Assembly (NCBI GenBank): GCA_963556195.1
Contig: OY744531.1
Coordinates: 108,417,620 to 108,481,619 of the forward strand
Source of the DNA: Sepiola atlantica
Taxonomy: Eukaryota; Mollusca; Cephalopoda; Sepiida; Sepiolidae
Reading direction: 5' to 3'
Length of the DNA: 64,000 nucleotides
Below are positions 21,935 through 34,380 of the stretch, in pieces. Positions within the stretch are counted from its first letter, which is position 1, and each line of letters begins with the position of its first letter. The translations under genes were made by a program, and so were the position numbers. The notes beneath the pieces are model-generated. The model was not told the DNA's origin. It saw only the letters and a program-made list of their open reading frames with translations, and did no database searches.

Positions 21935-22517
21935 CTAGCAAGACCCATGTAAATTACACAAAATGTTGTTTTCAATATTAATTATCTTGTTCCTAACTTA
22001 TACATGTTTGAATAAAATAAGATTTGACTTGTATATTTATTTGAAAAAATGAACAATACATGAAACAATTGACAAAACTTTTTTATATACAATATTTCTA
22101 GTGAAGGTAATATTTCGACGACTAAACCTTACTTTGTAAATGCTTTAGATTACATTAAATTTGGCTCCAATTCATGAGTAGCATACAAAGATTCGGAAGG
22201 TCGTTGCTTTTGATGTAAGCATGACACACAAAATAACACACGCTATCGTATTAATATGTGTTTTCCCGGTTGTCCACTCCCTACCTCTCTTTCCCTTCCT
22301 CTCGAAATGTAGAAAAAAATCCTAGAGGTTGGTTGGGATCGAACTATAAACCAGTCGGGCCGACGTCGCTAACCGTTGCGCCAAAGGGAAATACTTGACA
22401 ATATTACGAACATTAGGTGACTTGAACGCTTTTCCAAATCTAGGTGCGGAATGCATGCACAGAGCTTTTGATGTAAGCGTGACACACGAACACACACGCT
22501 ATCGTATTAATATATAG

Positions 22518-22519
<2 letters not shown>
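21931..22519. other. Spacer with tRNA-like fragment and short duplication
   Basis: On the minus strand near 22390-22330, TTTGGCGCAACGGTTAGCG and TAGTTCGATCCCAACC look like boxes A and B of a decayed tRNA or SINE head. CTTTTGATGTAAGC-TGACACAC...CTATCGTATTAATAT is repeated at about 22207 and 22465. Confidence 0.45.
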
Positions 22520-22609
<90 letters not shown>

Positions 22610-22622
22610 AATGATGATAATG

Positions 22623-22668
<46 letters not shown>

Positions 22669-22727
22669 TAATAATAATGATGATAATAATGATAATGATA
22701 ATAATGATGATGATGATAATGATAATA

Positions 22728-22764
<37 letters not shown>

Positions 22765-22766
22765 TG

Positions 22767-22801
<35 letters not shown>

Positions 22802-22853
22802 AATGATGATAATAATAATAATGATAATGATAATAACAATAATAATAATAATG

Positions 22854-22894
<41 letters not shown>

Positions 22895-23051
22895 AATGAT
22901 GATAATAATAATGATAATAATAATAATAATGATAATAATAATGATGATAATAATGATGATGATGATGATAATGATAATAATAATGATAATAATGATAATG
23001 ATAATAACAATAATAATAATGATAATAATAATAACAATAATAATAATAATG

Positions 23052-23086
<35 letters not shown>

Positions 23087-23194
23087 AACAATAATGATAA
23101 TAATAATAACAATAATAATAATGATAATAATAAAAATTATAATTAAAATAACAATAATAATAAAAATAACAATAATGATAATAATAATGATAAT

Positions 23195-23241
<47 letters not shown>

Positions 23242-23250
23242 TAATAATTA
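22520..23250. repeat. AAT/GAT trinucleotide array, about 730 bp
   Basis: Irregular alternation of (AAT)n with GAT, and later AAC and AAA triplets, all kept in the same triplet phase. Poly-Ile/Met and poly-Leu/Ser frames are artefacts. Confidence 0.95.
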
Positions 23251-23476
23251 ATTATAAATTAACATTTAACAGTCAAACGTTAAATTAAAAAATAATTTTA
23301 AATATAACCTAAGTCACATGGTCATTATCTCCTTGTGTTTTCAGATCGTTATCATTCTCTTATTTATTTTCATACTGACTACTTGGCCTGAAGAAGCTTA
23401 GTCAAAATAAGGCTATAGCTAAAACATGCCTGCAAATATCTAGTTAAAATGTTTTATTAAAAATAAAAATGTATAC

Positions 23477-23539
<63 letters not shown>

Positions 23540-24273
23540 CTCTACTTGTTATTGAGCACTATTTTATAAATAAAGTAAGGATTCACAGGATTGATTAACC
23601 AACTCTCATGAAAAAAACATCACCAGAAATACCAGTCTGTCTGTAGATGACTATAAATGCCCCCACCCACCCATTCGTGGATTGAGTACTGTGGTAAGTG
23701 AATTTGCTAACTATCATTAAGGATAATGCAAAGCTCCAAGTAAAAGCGAACTGAGCACTCTTCGATGCTAATCGTGTTCATATAAACATTAAGTTCTATG
23801 AATCGCCTCTTCGGACAAATATATAGATTAGAATGACGCCCGTTTCGAAGAACTGGCAATTTTTGAATTACAAATCTCCTAGATACTTCATCTCTCTCCC
23901 CTGGGTTACAAAATATGCACTTTCATATAGAAATAATTTAATATTTTATCAGGGTATTTAACGATGGATCTCTTCTTGTGATTTTTGTTTTGTTTTTGGT
24001 GGAAATTTAACTTTTTAGTCATTGTTGTGGCTTGTTTTCTGTGTACTCACGAGATTCTGTTTTGATGCGATTCAATGTTTTAGAAGAAAATGATGTTGCA
24101 TCACATAACTTAAAATAAACATTACCTTGAAACAGCTGTAAATTACTTTAATTCCTTTTTGCGTACTCTCTAGTAAGAAACGCCAACTGTCAAAAGACAT
24201 CAACGAACCAATAACAACACTTTGTTTTTAAATATTTAAATGAATAAAAGCGAGTAAGTTGAGCTCATTTCTT
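23251..24273. other. Non-coding; (TA)n at 23481-23538
   Basis: A CCTGAAGAAGCTT...AGCTAAAACATGCC string at 23389-23435 has AGCU/AGCU stem II potential but AAAA in place of GAAA, so it is a dead hammerhead relic at best. It abuts the (TA)n. Confidence 0.5.
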
Positions 24274-24762
24274 GCACTAACCCTAACCTTAACCCCTAAC
24301 TCCTTACTCTAATCCCTTAACCTAACATTAACCCCTAACTCTAATCCTAACCCCCAACTCTAACCCTAACCCCTAACTCTAACCCTATCCCCTAACTCTA
24401 ACCCTAATTCCTAACTCTAACCCTAACCCCTAACTCTAACCCTAATTCCTAACTCTAACCCTAACCCCTAACTCTAACCCTAATTCCTAACTCTAACCCT
24501 AATTCCAACCCTAACCCCTAACTCTAACCCTAACCCCTAACTCTAACCCTATCCCCTAACTCTAACCCTAACCCTTAACTCTAACCCTATCCCCTAACTC
24601 TAACCCTAACCCTAACCCCTAACTCTAACCCTAATCCCTAACTCTAACCCTAATTCCTAACTCTAACCCTAACCTTAATTCCTAACTCTAACCCTACCCC
24701 CTAACTCTAACCCTAATCCCTAACTCTAACCCCAACTCTAACCGTAACCCCTAACCCTAACA
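24274..24762 (-). repeat. Degenerate telomere-like array
   Basis: About 490 bp alternating CCCTAA with variants CCCCTAACT, CTCTAAC and CCCTAATT. On the minus strand this is TTAGGG mixed with TTAGGGG and TTAGAG. A recurring higher-order unit, CCCTAACCCCTAACTCTAA, implies local tandem amplification after divergence. Confidence 0.9.
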
Positions 24763-25318
24763 GTAAAATCAAAAAGCCCTATTTCAAGTTAATTTAACTT
24801 TACACAATAAACTATTTTTATAAACTGCTTATGTATATGTAATATTAATCGCAAGGTTAACTAATTTGCATATTGCTTTTAAAAAAAGGACGGTTTATTA
24901 ATTAACTATCATTTGTTATTGTTTGTCTTTTTAATTCAATGGTGGTTTTGAGTTTAATCTAACAAATAGTTCTGTTTCGCAAAATTGTTTTATTTCCTGG
25001 ACGAATATTTAGTATTTGTGTTCAAATGTTCTTTTCTTTTGAATTTCAACAAGTTGCGATCTATTTCAAGTGAAAAAACAAAACGCGCAAATGAACTTTT
25101 CCTTTTTTTACGACCACATTTAAAAGCTAAATAAATTTGTTTCGTGTTTACAACAAGGTTATGAATGAAATGTTTATTATTTTAAATTAATGTTTCAAGT
25201 AGTTCAAGTAGGTGTACTGTGCGAATCGATAGCGAGCCAGAAAGCGGGCTAGTTAATAAAATAAAAACGAAGATAACTAATCCTATGCGTTTCTTTTGTT
25301 TTATATTTAACTACTTGT
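24763..25318. other. AT-rich spacer, no gene seen
   Basis: Nothing recognised. Confidence 0.45.
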
Positions 25319-25745
25319 GGTTAGGGTTAGGGATAGGGTTAGGGTTGCCAGTGTGGAGATAGGTTAGGGTTAGGGTTGCCAGTGTGGAGATAGGTTAGGG
25401 TTAGGGTTGCCAGTGTGGAGATAGGTTAGGGTTAGGGATAGGGTTAGGGTTGCCAGTGTGGAGATAGGTTAGGGTTAGGGTTGCCAGTGTGGAGATAGGT
25501 TAGGGTTAGGGTTGCCAGTGTGGAGATAGGTTAGGGTTAGGGATAGGGTTAGGGTTGCCAGTGTGGAGATAGGTTAGGGTTAGGGTTGCCAGTGTGGAGA
25601 TAGGTTAGGGTTAGGGTTGCCAGTGTGGAGATAGGTTAGGGTTAGGGTTGCCAGTGTGGAGATAGGTTAGGGTTAGGGTTGCCAGTGTGGAGATAGGTTA
25701 GGGTTAGGGTTGCCAGTGTTAGGGTTAGGGTTGCCAGTCTGGAGA
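25319..25745 (+). repeat. 31-bp satellite containing TTAGGG units
   Basis: The basic unit is GCCAGTGTGGAGATA plus GGTTAGGGTTAGGGTT (31 bp). Some copies have an extra GATAGGGTTAGGG. About a dozen copies, nearly identical. Confidence 0.95.
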
Positions 25746-26292
25746 TATAATGCTGGTCGAAAATAATTTCAGCCTCATCAGATGAATAGTTTGTTTTTTT
25801 TAGTTATAAAAGTTTCCATGGCATAAATTCTGGAGTAATTAATACAGTAAGACAAAGATAAAACTTTGACTCATCCTTACGTTGCCAGGCGGAGGTATGC
25901 AGTCCCACAACTGACTTCTTTATTCTATTAATTGGATTCTTTTGAAAATGTTGTTCCGTTTTTACTGAATTTTTTACTTAATATATAAACTTTTTATCAA
26001 AATAAATACTTTTAGCACCTCTGAACCTGTCTTCGTGAAACATTGGCCCAAATGTTGTTCTTGGTATCGCTATTAGATAGTAGCAGTCGGGTGAATGGAA
26101 AGGTTAGCAGTCGGAGGAGGTCCACCGAACGGAAGTTACATAACTCGTTTGTTACTCTCCCTATTCCTCACCCTTAGCCGGCGATACTTGAACGAGAGAA
26201 GACGTGTTTACGCACTAATCGTAAAACTGGGAACGGCAGACGAATGGCGACGATCTAGAGAAATCTATTTGTAAGCATCTCACCCCTCCTCC

Positions 26293-26302
<10 letters not shown>
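25746..26302. other. Spacer; dead HHR-like hairpin at 25753-25785
   Basis: Complement of 25753-25785: CTGATGAGGCTGAAATTATTTTCGACC. A strong hairpin, but not a full hammerhead. Confidence 0.4.
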
Positions 26303-26385
<83 letters not shown>

Positions 26386-26408
26386 ACACACACACACACA
26401 CACACACA
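26303..26408. repeat. (CA)n array
   Basis: About 106 bp with one CCC interruption. Confidence 0.95.
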
Positions 26409-26841
26409 CCGAGTCACTTCTTTTTTTTTAATTTTCTTATTTCTGTTCCAAATTGCAGACTATCACCTGCTATTTAGAGGCTCCAATAGAGTGCTCTTTT
26501 AAGGATTTTGGCCGTTACCTTTAGTGTAATTATTTGGATTTCTTTTGCACTTGGTTTTCTGGGAATACTTTCCAGATACTTTTTGAGTCACCTACATACA
26601 AGTTTATGTGCTGCCTTAAATAAACCTTTGTATATAAACTGACCAACAATTATCGGCGTGTTTTTTTTTTTTTTAAATAAACAAACGAAAAGCAACCTGA
26701 ACTCACAACTATGATGATGACGACGACGACGACGACGACGACCAACTCGCGTGCATAAAGAACTTTATACACTTATCGGTAAAAGGGTGTATATAACACC
26801 CGGCAGCACTTTTACCCCCCCCCCCCTCCCGCGACCCCCAG

Positions 26842-27165
26842 CGCCAGCATGTTGGCTCACGTGAATCAATCGTAGTCACTTATAAACAGAATGGTCTTCC
26901 GTATTAAAAATTAGCATATACCCCCCCAATACATTTTTTTGTTTATTAATTATTTACCTCACGAAATAGAATGAAGATTGATAGATTTTCCGCAAACCGC
27001 CGCCCAACCCCCGCACTTTCGCTGCAGCCAGCATTTTGGCTCACGTGACTACATCGTAGTCACTTATAAACATCTTCATTCTATTTCGTAAGGTAAATAA
27101 TTAATAAACAAAAAAAACTGTATTGGGGGGGGGGGGATATATGCTAATTGTAAAAAAGTGCCATC
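26842..27165. repeat. Nested direct and inverted repeats
   Basis: Direct copies of CAGC-AGCAT-TTGGCTCACGTGA...CGTAGTCACTTATAAAC at about 26840-26890 and 27024-27080. Inverted arms at about 26905-26975 and 27066-27160 share TTATTAATTATTTACCT, TTCATTCTATTTCGT and AGCATATACCCCCC. Confidence 0.75.
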
Positions 27166-27169
27166 CTAT

Positions 27170-27960
27170 AACACCGCCATTCCTTTCCCCAGGCGATCAC
27201 ATTTGAATCGCTAACGCAATACGTTCGATATTGGCGCCATGATGTCTGAAGAAATCCAAATCGTCCAAGCAATTGCTACATCCCCTTAATGCTAGCTGAC
27301 GCAGTTAGAAGAATCCGTTCGCAAGTGTCATTGGCACCGGCCATTCCTAAAATAGAACGTTGGTGACCTCAACTGCGATTTGTGAGCGAGAGGCTCCTAG
27401 TTAGCGGAACTTACAGAAGACATTATGGTATCCTACGCCCGAGAGAAAAGTCTTCAGGAATTACGTTTTCCGTTTAATCTTTCTCCGGAAAAAGAAGAGG
27501 AAGGACAGTTTGACAGGCCACATCCGGAACTTAAAAATTCCAATCGTGCAGATATTTAGTCATCTTCTTCCTCCTACGCTAGCCTGTAACAGATACGACA
27601 TTATCAAAAGAACGAATGGCAAATCTATCACTACAAAATTAATTAATTTTATTACACAACTTGTTAAGACAATATAAGATAAAGAGTTCGTACAGAATAA
27701 GAATTCAAAGTGTCTAAGGAACGTTTCTGGAGAAAGATTTGTGTTTACTATAAGGAGAAATTAAGTAGACATGTTTGTTTCGCCTGTCACATTGTGCGTT
27801 AAGAAGGAATCGAGCAAACATATTCATTTCAGCTGTCGCCGTGTGCGTCGTTTCTCTGTGTGTAAATGGAATAGACATGCGGGTGTGTACGTGTGTATAT
27901 TAGAGTGCCTGTTTTTGTTAGTGAGAGTGTGTACGTTATGATAAATATTTTAAATTCTTA
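27170..27960. other. Unique non-coding DNA
   Basis: No repeat family or ORF recognised. Confidence 0.4.
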
Positions 27961-27961
27961 T

Positions 27962-27963
<2 letters not shown>

Positions 27964-28040
<77 letters not shown>

Positions 28041-28360
28041 AACAAATTTTTTGTGGTACAGAATTTTTTCAAAGTTTTAAATAGGATGAAAGAGAGGACA
28101 TTTATAGTAATTTAATCGTCGGAAGACATTCGATTAAAAACTTTTTAAAAGAATAAAAAGATCGACTAAAATTAAAATTAACAGACTAAGGTACCTTGAG
28201 ATTTAGTCTGTTAATTTTAGGCGATCTTTTTATTCTTTTAAAAAGTTTTTAATCGAATGTATTCCGACGATTAAATATATTACTACAAATTTCCTCTCTT
28301 TTTTTTTCTTGTGATATTGTCTTCAACTCGCGATCACTCCGTTCATCCTATTTAAAACTT

Positions 28361-28437
<77 letters not shown>
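27964..28437. repeat. (TA)n - inverted repeat - (TA)n module
   Basis: TA runs at 27964-28038 and 28363-28437 enclose arms of about 120-150 bp: TCAAAGTTTTAAATAGGATGAA at the left and its complement at the right, plus AAACTTTTTAAAAGAATAAAAAG. They meet near 28195. No hammerhead core was found. Arms differ by small indels. Confidence 0.85.
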
Positions 28438-28439
<2 letters not shown>

Positions 28440-28441
<2 letters not shown>

Positions 28442-28462
28442 TTTTTAGGTTGGTGCATGGTT

Positions 28463-28508
<46 letters not shown>

Positions 28509-28520
28509 CCATCCACCAAC
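28440..28520. repeat. Inverted repeat around a central (TA)n
   Basis: TTAGGTTGGTGCATGGTTGT and its near complement ACCATCCACCAACCTAA flank TA at 28468-28506. This is the reverse of the usual module, with TA inside. Confidence 0.8.
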
Positions 28521-28635
28521 CTAACAATCCATAATTGTCGCAACGATATTCAAATCTCCAACTATAGTATTTTATACTTCAACCATTTAATCTGACCTGA
28601 GACGAGAAAGTACATATCTGGATCTGTGCAAACAA
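28510..28635 (+). repeat. PLE family B terminal repeat, plus copy
   Basis: CACCAACCTAACA, AATTGT, ATCTCC, ATACTTCA-CCATTTAATC and GTACATATCTGGATCT match, inverted, 29130-29225. The two copies bracket the family B coding relic. Confidence 0.65.
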
Positions 28636-28724
28636 TTCTGGACTACCTCCCGCCTCTTGTTAATTAAGTTATCGTTGGATACTATAATATGATATGGTTG
28701 CAGAGTAAAATATTTGCATCTCTT

Positions 28725-29095
28725 GAATTTACTTGGTTTTACCTGCTCTACCTAATATAGACCATTTCAATTCGAATTGTGTGTTACTGACAGGGATCTT
28801 TTTAGAATCAGTGTTAGGCACCCTAAAAGAAAATATATGGTTTCTAATCCTATCTTTGAAACTGCAACCTGTGGACCCAATGTATGTCCTAGTTCTATGT
28901 CATTCAACAACGTTGCACTTATACACTATATCCAAAATTAAACATTTCCCTTTCAAAGAGCATTCATTTACGTTTCTACAATTAGATTGGGGTCCCACAT
29001 TCTTGCCAACATTCCTAATTATTTTATTTATTTTAGCACCTACAATAGTTGATACTAAGTGCATAGAGGTTGAAAATGACAATTTAACAGTGTTT
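28725..29095 (-). pseudogene. PLE family B GIY-YIG endonuclease relic
   Basis: The minus strand reads NTVKLSFSTSM, a Cys-rich stretch (NCRNVNECSLKGKC), IVYKC, one in-frame stop after VVE, then RTYIGSTGCSFKDRIRNH and FELKW. This is the PLE order: Cys motif, GIY-type strand, YIG strand, Arg and His. The stop and an upstream A-run frameshift near 29096 disable it. The reverse transcriptase is absent. The plus-strand ORF over the same bases is a shadow. Confidence 0.8.
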
Positions 29096-29129
29096 TTTTT
29101 TTATAGATAAATAGAAACCATAAAAAGAT

Positions 29130-29225
29130 CTAGATATGTACGTTCTTGTCTGATTAAATGACTGAAGTATAACTGATCGGAGATTTTACCACAATTGGGG
29201 AGTGTTAGGTTGGTGAATGGGCGGA
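29130..29225 (-). repeat. PLE family B terminal repeat, minus copy
   Basis: Inverted relative to 28510-28635. It lies upstream of the coding relic. Confidence 0.6.
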
Positions 29226-29719
29226 AATCTGCGCATACGAGGTTAGATAGGGATAGTAAATATCTGGAGTTGATAAAATTGGAGTTGTCAAAGATGTCAT
29301 CTAGAGTATGAATCTAGGTACGGTTTATTGGATGAATTACATCTGAAGATATAAGCCTGAAGGGAAGATATGCAGGATGTGAGAAGAGGTTAGGGTTAAG
29401 GTTAGTCTATAAGATTAGTCTGCCATCTTCGCGGAATTAAGACTATCAAATAGTTAGGATAAACAGGAGGAGATAATCGTTAATTATGAAGTATTGGACA
29501 AATATCATTAACTAGGGACATTATGAATAAATTGTCCTTGTCGGGAGGGTGATATAAAAATAAGAGTAATTAATATATATATAGTTAGTGGGTGTTATTG
29601 GAACAGGAGGTGGGATACAGTGGCACCAGTTTCAAACTTCATGTGGATGGGATAATTTGTAATATTGTTTCATAGCCCCTTTGCTTGGGCCGCGGCGGTA
29701 CTCATTTTGTATACTCTTC
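29226..29719. other. Non-coding DNA
   Basis: No feature beyond a short TA run near 29572. Confidence 0.4.
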
Positions 29720-29998
29720 CCGGAAATGGCCGTGGCAGTTCCCATTTAATCACTCGTCATTTTTTAAAGATAAATCATATAGTTTGCATACCTTTAAATT
29801 TTTTCCTCGCCGCGTAGAGGGTCGCCGTCTCCATGTCGTCTAGTGGCTGAATTCTTTCTTCTTTCTTTCCTGCCGTGAACCACGCCGCTGCAACAAAAAG
29901 CCTCATGACCGTCTCAGAAGACAAACAATCTTTTAAATTTAATTTCTGTTCTATTTCAAGCGTTAGTCATCCGTCAGCTGGGAGATATTCACTAACGT

Positions 29999-30053
<55 letters not shown>

Positions 30054-30060
30054 AAATTAC
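29720..30060 (+). repeat. Dispersed repeat P with (GA)n, copy 1
   Basis: Inverted relative to 52970-53265: CTGCCGTGAACCAC-GC, GGGTCGCCGTCTC-ATGTCGTCTAGTGG, and GAGATATTCACTAACGTCGAGAGAG. The GA run (29997-30052) starts at the same base as the short CT run in the other copy, so this copy expanded it after dispersal. Confidence 0.75.
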
Positions 30061-31784
30061 TGCTTTCGTAATTACCTAGCAATTAAGTCCTTAATTATTC
30101 GTGGAGGGGGGGGGGATATCTTTCGCCTGTATTTTCTTAGGGAATCAATCCCCCTAATCTGTTGTAGACTACATGGTAAAAATCACGTCTGATAGGTTCG
30201 CCTCCAAAACCCAGACTGCTAAATACTCGCTTCTCCCGAAGAACGAGTGACGTCACGGATCCCTCTGCTTCCCACGCAAAGGCCCGTGACGTCACAAAGC
30301 CTCTCGCAGGTGCACATTGACCCCTGATCCGAGGTCTCGTCACGCGGTGACCCTATTACGTCTGTGAGCTCCGACTGTGAGAACAGCACTTATTCTGCAC
30401 TCGACTGCACGGGTCCACCCGCGCTAATTCGCGCAAGTTAAACCAACGATTTCCAACAGATATGTCCATTCCCATAGGGCCATTATCCAACAATATAAGA
30501 CTAGGAATTCTGTAGGAATCCCCTCAGCTTAATTAGGAGCTTCCTCGCTCGTTTCTCCGGGGGGGGGGGGGGGGTCCGGGGTAATTTATTTTGTTCAATC
30601 TGAGTCTTAACTAATGGAACCAGTAAAACATAAACCATTGGTCGTGTGCATTAATATATAATTTTAGAATATTTTAAGTCCGCTAATATTTTGGCAATTT
30701 AATATTATTTCAAGTTTACGAACGCGTAAGATATTTTACATACAAAACCTTTTTAGTCATATGTGGTTACATCATTAAACAATTTTTCGGTCGGTTCATG
30801 AATTGTCTTCTCTGTACTTAGAAATAAGGTTTTTAGCTAGATATAGGGAATATAAATTCAAGGGTATTCTTAGTTTCATGTACTTTAGATATTATTTGGA
30901 CAGATCGACATATTTACTATGCCTCTAATATAGACTATAAAATAAAGGCTTAAATATCTTAATTTAAATTAAACGGGTCACACATATTCTATATTTCTTA
31001 GTTTTCTCCAGCCATAGACTTTTACATATGACCGTAATAATTTTCTTTTTCAATTAAGAAAAGGGGAGAAAAGTAATTTATTTTCTGACATGAGTTGCAG
31101 TTGTTTTGGTGGTCGTGCTGCTCTGGTTAATCGCAGGCATTTTCTGGAATCTTTGATCACGAGGCCATTAAAATGGAGTTAATAATTTTTTTTTAGATAG
31201 TGATTCAATTTTATAATCTGATTATAGACTAATTCTAATCTCATAGGCGTTAAAATAAGAAAACAAAAAAAAAACTAGCTAAAAAAAATTTGTTGTTGAC
31301 AAAAAAATGTAAAAAAAGCATTAACATTTGCTTAACAAATCAAACAAAATCATCATTTGAAACTGTCCGGTGCACAAACAAAAAAACATTTTATTTTAAA
31401 ATATTTGATTAACAATGACTCAGAAAAAGAACAAAAATAAACATCTAATTACTAACAGTTGTTTAGTAATGGTTTGTTCGTTCTTTATTTGTATATATGT
31501 ATTTTAGTTTGATTTTCTTCGTCTGAATTTATCGGCTGCCAGTCTTCAATTTAGCGTTTTATTAATAAGGAAGAACAACGTAAAGGTTTTTTAGTACATC
31601 TTTTACGGGTTATGATTGGAAGAGTTTATATCTAGGTATTTTTTTTGTCTCATTGTATAGTTTTTTTCTTTGGATAAATAAAACTTTAGGCATCACACTA
31701 AAACTATTAGAATGTTAGTTTGGTAATTTATATAATTTTTCCCTTTAATTTTTTCATGCATATACGAAAATTCGGTGTAATATA
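30061..31784. other. Non-coding DNA
   Basis: Poly-G at 30112 and 30560. An ORF at 30137-30343 (minus) has no recognisable domain. No RNA gene seen. Confidence 0.4.
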
Positions 31785-31821
31785 TAATATATATATATAA
31801 TATATATATATATATATGTTG

Positions 31822-31865
<44 letters not shown>
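31785..31865. repeat. (TA)n arrays, left of HHR fragment
   Basis: Two TA runs separated by GTTGTCA. The second ends at the ribozyme's first stem. Confidence 0.9.
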
Positions 31866-31866
<1 letters not shown>

Positions 31867-31867
<1 letters not shown>

Positions 31868-31935
31868 CAACAGGAGCTGAAGAGAGCCAGATGGCTAAGT
31901 CCTTCTGTGCTTGAAACCGACGGTACGAATTTTGT
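31867..31935 (+). ncRNA. Hammerhead ribozyme, PLE family A, copy 4 (solo)
   Basis: The fragment between TA arrays is essentially only the ribozyme plus TACTAATTTTTCTGTACC. Stem II is CAGA/UCUG, a paired G-C to A-U change relative to the 12-kb copy. Stem I has one mismatch (ACAAC/UUUGU). Confidence 0.72.
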
Positions 31936-31950
31936 ACTAATTTTTCTGTA

Positions 31951-31953
<3 letters not shown>

Positions 31954-32040
<87 letters not shown>
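31954..32040. repeat. (TA)n array
   Basis: About 87 bp, right flank of the solo ribozyme. Confidence 0.95.
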
Positions 32041-32042
<2 letters not shown>

Positions 32043-32641
32043 TCAGGTTCATATGATATTCCAATAACCATGTTTTTATTTTATTATCTTTATTTTTTCA
32101 CATTTCCAAAAAACATAACATTTCTGTGAGATATATTTTTATGGTCCGTTTCATTTGTCTTGTGCCAAACAACATTTTTATGTCAATATCGTCTCTGCAA
32201 CATTACAAAATCATCAGAAAAATTCACAAAGAGTAAAAAGTTCTTGGATTAAAGTGTCTTGAAAAAACCTACACCATACAGTCGTTAATCCTGATGGATC
32301 GACGGACAGTGCCATCTTACAGAGATGATTGGACGCATGTTATTAGTAATAATTCGTGAATTATTTATTTTTGAAACATTTCATTTTGACCAATTTAAAT
32401 GAGGATTGAACGCATATTTCAAACACGGATACATTCACCACATTTCCTGAAAGGAGGGACGTGATTCATTAAAAAAATGTATAAAAATCAGAAAACTTAA
32501 AAAAAATAATAGAAATTAAAGGAAATATCAGCCATTCTTTAAATACTGATTTGACGCTGCCGAGAATGTCCGTATCTATAAGTAGAATTGAAAGTAGAGT
32601 AGACGTAATGGCGTCACCTAAAAATAATATAAAACATATAC

Positions 32642-32647
<6 letters not shown>
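32041..32647. other. Non-coding DNA
   Basis: No feature recognised. Confidence 0.4.
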
Positions 32648-33696
<1,049 letters not shown>

Positions 33697-33730
<34 letters not shown>

Positions 33731-33796
33731 TTGAGGCACTAACTGGCCTAGCCGCACTGATGAGCTGTGAAACAGTGAACCAGTCTGTATGTGGAT

Positions 33797-33842
<46 letters not shown>
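33697..33842. repeat. (TA)n - short HHR-like core - (TA)n
   Basis: Between TA runs lie 72 bp with CACTGATGAGCTGTGAAACAG and CAGTCTGTATGTGG. The CUGAUGA and GAAAC boxes are only five bases apart, so stem II is essentially absent. A minimal or dead hammerhead. Confidence 0.55.
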
Positions 33843-33844
<2 letters not shown>

Positions 33845-33847
33845 CTT

Positions 33848-34380
33848 TGAAATTTTAGAACAGTTAACATGATGCGAGATTATGTTAAACAAATGAAATA
33901 TTTATTAAATCATTTTCTTTTTTTAAATCCAAATTTTCGGTTCAAAAAACCTTATTCATGGTACAGACAATATTTACCTTTTTCTTCTTCTTTTTTTTTC
34001 ATAGTCGAAGTCTTACGGCTTGGCCAAAGATAGATCTTCAGGTGTTATGAAGATACTGTTTTTTTTAATGTCCGATCTGTAGTGGAGCGCGCTGAAACAC
34101 GTGTGTGCGATAATGAGATTTAAATGTTACTACAGCTTAGAAACGCCGTTGAAACGATAACTTTGACATTTTAGAAACAGTTAATATGACGCGAGATTTT
34201 GTTAAACAAATAAAATATTTATTAAATAATTTTTTTATTTGTAAATCCAAATTTTCGGTTTTGAAAAAACCTTATTCATGGTACAGACAATATTTTTCTT
34301 TTTTTTCTTTTCTTCTTTTTTTTCATAGTCGAAGTCTTACGGTTTGGCCGAAGGTCAATCTTCTGGTGTTTTTTTATGTT
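33848..34380 (+). repeat. Direct duplication of about 200-bp unit
   Basis: Copies at about 33848-34050 and 34168-34375 share GATGCGAGATT/GACGCGAGATT, CCAAATTTTCGGTT, CTTATTCATGGTACAGACAA and AGTCGAAGTCTTACGG. About 85-90% similar by eye. Confidence 0.75.

Noticed and set aside
22507..23288. Poly-Leu/Ser and poly-Ile/Met ORFs of 200-240 codons
   Set aside because: Trinucleotide array.
23389..23435. Hammerhead candidate CTGAAGAAGCTT...AGCTAAAAC
   Set aside because: AGCU/AGCU pairs, but the required GAA is AAA and no stem I forms.
28733..29110. 125-codon plus-strand ORF
   Set aside because: Shadow of the minus-strand PLE family B relic.
33748..33785. Hammerhead candidate with CTGATGA and GAAAC five bases apart
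   Set aside because: No room for a stem II; kept only as a decayed-core note.
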